Below are positions 59,761 to 64,000 of a stretch of 64,000 nucleotides of DNA, in pieces. This stretch comes from Luteibacter yeojuensis. Lineage in GTDB: Bacteria > Pseudomonadota > Gammaproteobacteria > Xanthomonadales > Rhodanobacteraceae. The translations under genes and the position numbers were made by a program. Each line of letters begins with the position of its first letter. Positions within the stretch are counted from its first letter, which is position 1. The notes under the pieces are model-generated. The model ran no database searches and had not been told where the DNA came from. It saw only the letters and a program-made list of their open reading frames with translations. The DNA lies in the NCBI RefSeq assembly GCF_000964085.1, contig NZ_JZRB01000014.1:1-64000 (forward strand). The letters run 5' to 3'.

Positions 59761-60963
59761 GTGACCTCATCCACCGCCCCGGCCACGCGGAGCGCCACGC
59801 TCCCGCTGATCGCCCTGGCCATCGGCGCCTTCGGCATTGGCACCACCGAATTCGCGCCGATGGGCATGCTGCCCACCATCGCCGAAGGCATCGGCGTCTC
59901 GATCCCGACGGCCGGCCTGCTCGTGTCCGCCTACGCGGGCGGCGTGCTCGTGGGGGCGCCGATCATGACCCTGTTGCTGGCACGCTGGCCGCGGCGCAAG
60001 GCCCTGATGGTGCTGATGAGCCTCTTCGTCATCGGCAACGTGCTCTCGGCGCTGGCGCCGAACTACGTGAGCCTGGTGGCGGCGCGCCTCGTCACCAGCC
60101 TCAACCACGGTGCGTTCTTCGGCCTGGGTTCGCTCATGGCGGCGAGCCTGGTGCCGCGCGAGAAGCAGGCCAGTGCCATGGCCACGATGTTCATGGGCCT
60201 GACACTGGCGAATGTCGGCGGCGTGCCGGCCGCCACGTGGCTGGGCCAGGCCATCGGCTGGCGTGAGTCGTTCGGCGTCATCTCGCTGCTTGGCGTGCTG
60301 GCGATCGCAGCCATCGCGTGGGCGTTGCCGCGCGGCGCGGCAGGTGATGCGCCCGACATCAAGGCCGAGCTGCGCGTGCTGGCCAGCGCACCGGTGCTTA
60401 CCGGTATCGCCGCCACCGTGCTCGGTGCGGGCGCCATGTTCGTGCTGTACACGTACATCACCCCGTTCCTTGGCGCGATCACCCATGCGGGCCCGGGCTT
60501 CGTCACCCTCAGCCTCGTGCTGGTCGGCATCGGGTTCACCATCGGCAATGCGCTCGGCGGCAAGCTCGCGGACCGTTCCGTGGTCGGTGCCCTCGTCACG
60601 CTGCTGCTCGTCCTCGCGCTGACCATGCTTGCCATGCCGTGGCTTGCCACGACCGCGGTGGGCGCGGCGATCGGCCTTACGGTGTGGGGCGCGGCGTCGT
60701 TCGCCATCGTGCCGCCAATGCAGATGCAGGTGATGCGCGCCGCGGCAGGTGCACCCGGCCTGGCCTCGTCGGTCAACGTCGGCGCGTTCAACCTGGGCAA
60801 CGCGCTGGGCGCCGCGCTGGGTGGTGCGGTGCTGGGCACGGGCATGGGCTATGCGAGCCTGCCGGTGGCTGGCGCCATCCTCGCGGGGCTTTCGCTGGCG
60901 GTGGTCCTCGGCCGCACCGTGGTGGTTCGCAACCGGCCGGCTGTCGCGGCGGAATGCGTCTAG
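59761..60963 (+). CDS. MFS exporter, AraJ/Bcr-like
   Basis: 400 residues from GTG 59761; the longer frame to 59575 is not hydrophobic. Twelve transmembrane helices; FGIGTTEFAPMGMLPTIAE at the start and RWPRRKALMVLMSLF in the first cytoplasmic loop are typical of the arabinose-efflux group. These pump sugars or drugs out of the cell. No regulator is adjacent on the same strand. Confidence 0.88.
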   Translation: MTSSTAPATRSATLPLIALAIGAFGIGTTEFAPMGMLPTIAEGIGVSIPTAGLLVSAYAGGVLVGAPIMTLLLARWPRRKALMVLMSLFVIGNVLSALAPNYVSLVAARLVTSLNHGAFFGLGSLMAASLVPREKQASAMATMFMGLTLANVGGVPAATWLGQAIGWRESFGVISLLGVLAIAAIAWALPRGAAGDAPDIKAELRVLASAPVLTGIAATVLGAGAMFVLYTYITPFLGAITHAGPGFVTLSLVLVGIGFTIGNALGGKLADRSVVGALVTLLLVLALTMLAMPWLATTAVGAAIGLTVWGAASFAIVPPMQMQVMRAAAGAPGLASSVNVGAFNLGNALGAALGGAVLGTGMGYASLPVAGAILAGLSLAVVLGRTVVVRNRPAVAAECV

Positions 60964-60991
60964 CCCGCTAGCAGCGTTACGGCACGTCTAT

Positions 60992-61031
60992 ACTCCCGGG
61001 ACCGCCGCCCCCCACGCGGCTGCCCGGGAGT
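60992..61031 (+). promoter_or_regulatory. Hairpin covering the ribosome-binding site of the DHFR-like gene
   Basis: ACTCCCGGG (60992-61000) pairs perfectly with CCCGGGAGT (61023-61031). The second arm contains GGGAG, the likely Shine-Dalgarno of ATG 61036, so the folded form would hide it. Whether the fold is used for control is unknown. Confidence 0.4.
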
Positions 61032-61035
61032 CTCC

Positions 61036-61680
61036 ATGTCGAAGGTGCGCATCGCAGGGTTCAACGTCTCGATGGACGGCTACGCCGCCGGCCCGAACCA
61101 GAGCCTCGACAACCCGCTGGGCGAGAACGGCCCGAGCATCTTCCAGTGGTTTTTCCCCACGCGCATGTTCCACGAGATGGTCGGCAAGGAGGGCGGCGAG
61201 ACAGGGCCCGACAACGACTTCGCGTACCGCGCGATGGATGGCTTCGGCGCCTTTATCCTCGGCCGCAACATGTTCGGTCCCATCCGCGGCGAGTGGCCCG
61301 ACGATGCATGGAAGGGCTGGTGGGGCGATAACCCGCCATACCACGCGCCCACGTTCGTCCTGACGCACCACCCGCGCGAATCCATAGAGATGGAAGGCGG
61401 CACGGTGTTCCATTTCGTCACGGGCGGCATCGAGGAAGCGCTGCAGCGTGCCCGCCAGGCGGCCGGCGGCAAGGACATCAAGATCGGTGGCGGCGTCGCC
61501 ACGGCACGCCAATACATCGAGGCCGGCCACGTCGATGAAATGCACCTGGCCATCGCACCCGTCGTCATGGGGCAGGGCGAGCCGCTATTCGCTGGTCTCG
61601 ACCTGCGTGCCATGGGTTACAAGACCATCGAGCACGTGCCGACGGCACGTGCCACGCACGTGGTGCTGGCGCGCGGGTAA
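61036..61680 (+). CDS. Dihydrofolate-reductase-like (RibD C-terminal) protein
   Basis: 214 residues: VRIAGFNVSMDGYAAGPNQS, GAFILGRNMFGPIRGEWPDD, TFVLTHHPRESIEMEGGTVFHFV and IKIGGGVATARQYIEAG. This is the YwjB/YyaP group of DHFR-fold reductases, whose substrates are unsettled. GGGAG precedes the ATG by five bases within a hairpin. Confidence 0.85.
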   Translation: MSKVRIAGFNVSMDGYAAGPNQSLDNPLGENGPSIFQWFFPTRMFHEMVGKEGGETGPDNDFAYRAMDGFGAFILGRNMFGPIRGEWPDDAWKGWWGDNPPYHAPTFVLTHHPRESIEMEGGTVFHFVTGGIEEALQRARQAAGGKDIKIGGGVATARQYIEAGHVDEMHLAIAPVVMGQGEPLFAGLDLRAMGYKTIEHVPTARATHVVLARG

Positions 61681-61743
61681 CTCGTCAGCTGTCTGCCCGC
61701 GGCCTGCCTGGCCGCGAGCAAACGCTGCATCTGGTGCGGACCG

Positions 61744-62244
61744 TTACGCCTTCGCGGCGAGCAACGTATCCAGCTGCGCGAACTGCTCGGGCAGGCCTTC
61801 CGCCGAGCCGGCAATCGCATCTTCGAGTGCTGCCTCGTTGGGGTAGAGCTCGTGCAGCGTGAGGAAGGTCTTCCCATCGCGCTCTTCGAACGTCACCGTT
61901 GTGACTGCCCCATCGGGGCTCTCTTCGTTCGTCCAGACCAGGCGCTTGTTCGGCGTCACTTCCTGATAGGTACCGAAGAAGGCCATCGGCTCGCCCGATG
62001 CCGGGTGCTTGAACACCAGGCGGTACGTACCGCCCGTGCGGATATCCATGTCACACGACAGCAGCGTGAGGCCAGCGGATGCCGGCACCCACCAGCTCTT
62101 GAACAGATCGGGCGTGCTCCACGCTTCGAAGACGAGGTGCACGGGGGCATTGAAGGTACGCCTTACGATCAGCTCGCGGTCGGACATGCGTTCCACGACG
62201 GTGGAAAGGCGCGTTGCGGCGCTATCTGCGTTTTCTGTGGCCAT
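61744..62244 (-). CDS. SRPBCC (AHSA1-like) domain protein
   Basis: 166 residues: RELIVRRTFNAPVHLVFEAW, PDLFKSWWVPASAG, SCDMDIRTGGTYRLVF and TLTLHELYPNEAALEDAI-type tail. The START-like fold binds hydrophobic ligands. The gene overlaps the ArsR-type gene by 23 bases; ArsR/SRPBCC pairs of this kind are common and co-regulated. Confidence 0.85.
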   Translation of the reverse strand: MATENADSAATRLSTVVERMSDRELIVRRTFNAPVHLVFEAWSTPDLFKSWWVPASAGLTLLSCDMDIRTGGTYRLVFKHPASGEPMAFFGTYQEVTPNKRLVWTNEESPDGAVTTVTFEERDGKTFLTLHELYPNEAALEDAIAGSAEGLPEQFAQLDTLLAAKA

Positions 62245-62584
62245 CTGTCTTCTCCTGGGTTTTCAGCTTCTCGACGATCTTGTCCAGCGCGTCGAAGCGT
62301 GCGCTCCACAGCTGGCGGTGTGATTCGATCCACGCGGCTTCTTCTTCCAGCCGGCGTGGGCCCAGCTTGCAGGTACGCACGCGCCCCACCTTCTCGGTGA
62401 CCACGAGCCCGGCCTGCTCAAGCACGCTGACGTGCTTTTTCATGCCCGTGAGGGTCATCTGGAACCGCTCGGCGAGGTCGCTGATGGAAGCCTGCGAACC
62501 ACCAAGCTGCTCCAGCACGCCCCGCCGGGTGACATCGGAGAGTGCCGCGAACGTGAGATCGAGGCGGTCTTGATACTGAACCAT
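62222..62584 (-). CDS. ArsR-family transcriptional regulator
   Basis: 120 residues from ATG 62584. LTFAALSDVTRRGVLEQLGG and SISDLAERFQMTLTGMKKHVSVLEQAG form the winged helix-turn-helix, followed by GLVVTEKVGRVRTCKL. No metal-binding cysteines are seen, so it is probably a non-metal member paired with the SRPBCC gene downstream. Confidence 0.87.
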   Translation of the reverse strand: MVQYQDRLDLTFAALSDVTRRGVLEQLGGSQASISDLAERFQMTLTGMKKHVSVLEQAGLVVTEKVGRVRTCKLGPRRLEEEAAWIESHRQLWSARFDALDKIVEKLKTQEKTDGHRKRR

Positions 62585-62677
62585 GTGGTTCACTGTATGG
62601 CCGCGCCGCGGGATTTGCAAGTGGCTTCGTGGCACAGGCACGTGTAGGGTTCGCCAAGGTATCCCAGGGAGCTTCCC

Positions 62678-64000
62678 GTGTCGGCACGAAAGCGCGTCCT
62701 CGCCTTGATGTTGCTCGCATGCGTCGCACCGGCCATCGCTGCCGACCAACGGCCTCCCGTCGACAAGGTGGCGGAGGCCAGGCGCATCGGGGCGTACTAC
62801 CAGCACCGATACGGCTTCAACGGCGAGATCGTCCTGGCCCATGGCGACGCGATCCTCAGCGACGAGACCTACGGCCTGGCGCACATAGAGCTACCCGTGG
62901 CGCTGACGCCCGGCATGCGCTTCGCCATCGGCTCTTTCACGAAGCAGTTCACTGCTGCCGCGATACTTTGGCTGCAGGACCACGGCAAGCTCCGTGTGAC
63001 CGACCGGATCGCCGGGTTCCTTCCCAAGCCGTTGCCCGCCACCTGGGCCAACATCACCATCGAGCAGCTCCTCGTGCACTCGTCGGGCATTCCGGATGAC
63101 GTCCTCATGGACGACTACCCACAGTTCCGCATCGATCCGCACTCGCCGGAAGAACTCATCCGCGCCGTGCAGGACAAGCCGTTGAAGTTCGCGCCTGGCA
63201 GCCGGTACGACTACACCAACATCGAGTACGTCATCCTGGGCGCCATCGTGGAAAAGGCGGGTGGTGAATCCTGGGCCGAATTCATCAAAGGCCATTTCCT
63301 CAATCCCCTCCACCTGCAGGACACGGGCATCGGTGGAACGCCACAGGTCATCGAGCGGCATGTATCGGGGTACGTGACCTCGCATGGCGCCTTGACGAAG
63401 GCTGTCACCGCAGACCCTTCCGTCCTTGGCGCTGCCGGCAGCATGTATTCCACGGGCGCCGACCTCGCCCGGTGGGTCGCCGCGCTGCAAGGTGGCAAGG
63501 TGCTGCATGCGGCCACCCTGAAAGCCATGGATACGCCGCGGATCGAAACGGCCGGCTACGGTGCCTTCATCGAGACGCTCAGTGGCGCACCTGTCATCGG
63601 CCACGGCGGTGACCTGCCCGGGTTCCATACACAGGTCTATTTCTTTCCAGGCAGCGGCGACACGGTGGTCGTGCTCAGCAACATCTCGCGTTCCCGGCCG
63701 CTGGAATCGCCAGGCACGTACGGTGTGACCAACGAGCTGCTCGAACTGGAGGCCGACCCGAACGGCATCCGCCCGTCGACGGGGCGAGTGGCATCCGTCG
63801 AGCGGGCGTCACTCGACGCCCTGGGTGGAACCTATGCCATGGAGGGGTCGAGCACGTCGCTAGGCATCACCACCGACGGGGATGGCCTTGTGCTGGCAAC
63901 GCCTGGGCAGCCGCCGGTTCACCTGAAGCCTGAGACGAAGGACAAGTTCTATGCGGCGGAGCAAAACATGGAGGTGGAGTTCGGCGAGGGCACGATGACC
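62678..64000 (+). CDS. Beta-lactamase-fold serine hydrolase (S12), cut by the window edge
   Basis: Starts at GTG 62678 (AGGGAG seven bases upstream) and stays open to the end of the window, at least 441 residues. Signal peptide LALMLLACVAPAIAA. Catalytic SxxK is SFTKQFTAAA, YxN is YTNIEYVI, and the third motif region is GHGGDLPGF. These are D-alanyl-D-alanine carboxypeptidase/esterase-like enzymes, not necessarily antibiotic-degrading. The C-terminal part beyond 63900 is incomplete here. Confidence 0.88.
   Translation, partial: MSARKRVLALMLLACVAPAIAADQRPPVDKVAEARRIGAYYQHRYGFNGEIVLAHGDAILSDETYGLAHIELPVALTPGMRFAIGSFTKQFTAAAILWLQDHGKLRVTDRIAGFLPKPLPATWANITIEQLLVHSSGIPDDVLMDDYPQFRIDPHSPEELIRAVQDKPLKFAPGSRYDYTNIEYVILGAIVEKAGGESWAEFIKGHFLNPLHLQDTGIGGTPQVIERHVSGYVTSHGALTKAVTADPSVLGAAGSMYSTGADLARWVAALQGGKVLHAATLKAMDTPRIETAGYGAFIETLSGAPVIGHGGDLPGFHTQVYFFPGSGDTVVVLSNISRSRPLESPGTYGVTNELLELEADPNGIRPSTGRVASVERASLDALGGTYAMEGSSTSLGITTDGDGLVLATPGQPPVHLKPETKDKFYAAEQNMEVEFGEGTMT

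Overview
The window is high-GC gammaproteobacterial DNA. Signal peptides, TonB-dependent receptors, tricorn and S9/S10/S41 peptidases and glycoside hydrolases look like Rhodanobacteraceae (Luteibacter/Dyella type) in the Xanthomonadales. That placement is inferred from gene content and codon use; there is no rRNA or other phylogenetic marker here.

Layout. (1) 1-8.7 kb: a non-coding stretch with an inverted repeat pair and two LacI-like operators, then a carbohydrate-utilisation locus (TonB-dependent receptor, GH92 mannosidase-like enzyme, GH2 enzyme). (2) 8.7-29.3 kb: an accessory region bracketed by a complete PA0069-type radical SAM gene (8743-9825) and a 5'-truncated second copy (28416-29255). 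Short direct-repeat remnants of the 3' end of the same gene lie inside it (9890, 16419, 22108, 23287), so the region looks like a stack of insertions at one hot spot. Its cargo includes a WYL-regulated pair of dynamin-like GTPases of the LeoBC/LeoA (Eleos anti-phage) type, a PD-(D/E)xK-like nuclease, an HNH protein, gene fragments, and a cassette of XRE repressor, ImmA/IrrE protease, a 42-codon ORF, an SF2 helicase and a nuclease, with a candidate small RNA. No integrase or transposase was seen. (3) 29.3-32.6 kb: a small membrane protein and an apparently Fur-regulated extracytoplasmic flavin cassette (outer-membrane protein, FMN-binding protein, ApbE, cytochrome-like membrane protein). (4) 32.6-46.8 kb: peptidases (S10, S41-like, S9, tricorn-like), SDRs, a LysR gene beside a RidA gene with an internal deletion, an FAD monooxygenase and a GH5 enzyme. 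(5) 47-49.8 kb: two LytS-type kinases around a LytTR response regulator whose receiver domain is cut by an in-frame TAG. (6) 49.8-64 kb: a FtsX-like permease, a six-gene operon divergent from a LysR gene (cysteine hydrolase, porin, SDR, AraC-type regulator, MoaF/NTF2 fusion, NTF2-like protein), alpha/beta hydrolases, DoxX, an MFS exporter, a DHFR-like protein, an ArsR/SRPBCC pair and a serine hydrolase that runs off the window.

The region most likely to hold undescribed biology is 23.4-28.4 kb: helicase plus nuclease with an XRE/ImmA switch, a conserved-looking micro-ORF and a divergent candidate RNA, all set in a defence-rich integration hot spot.
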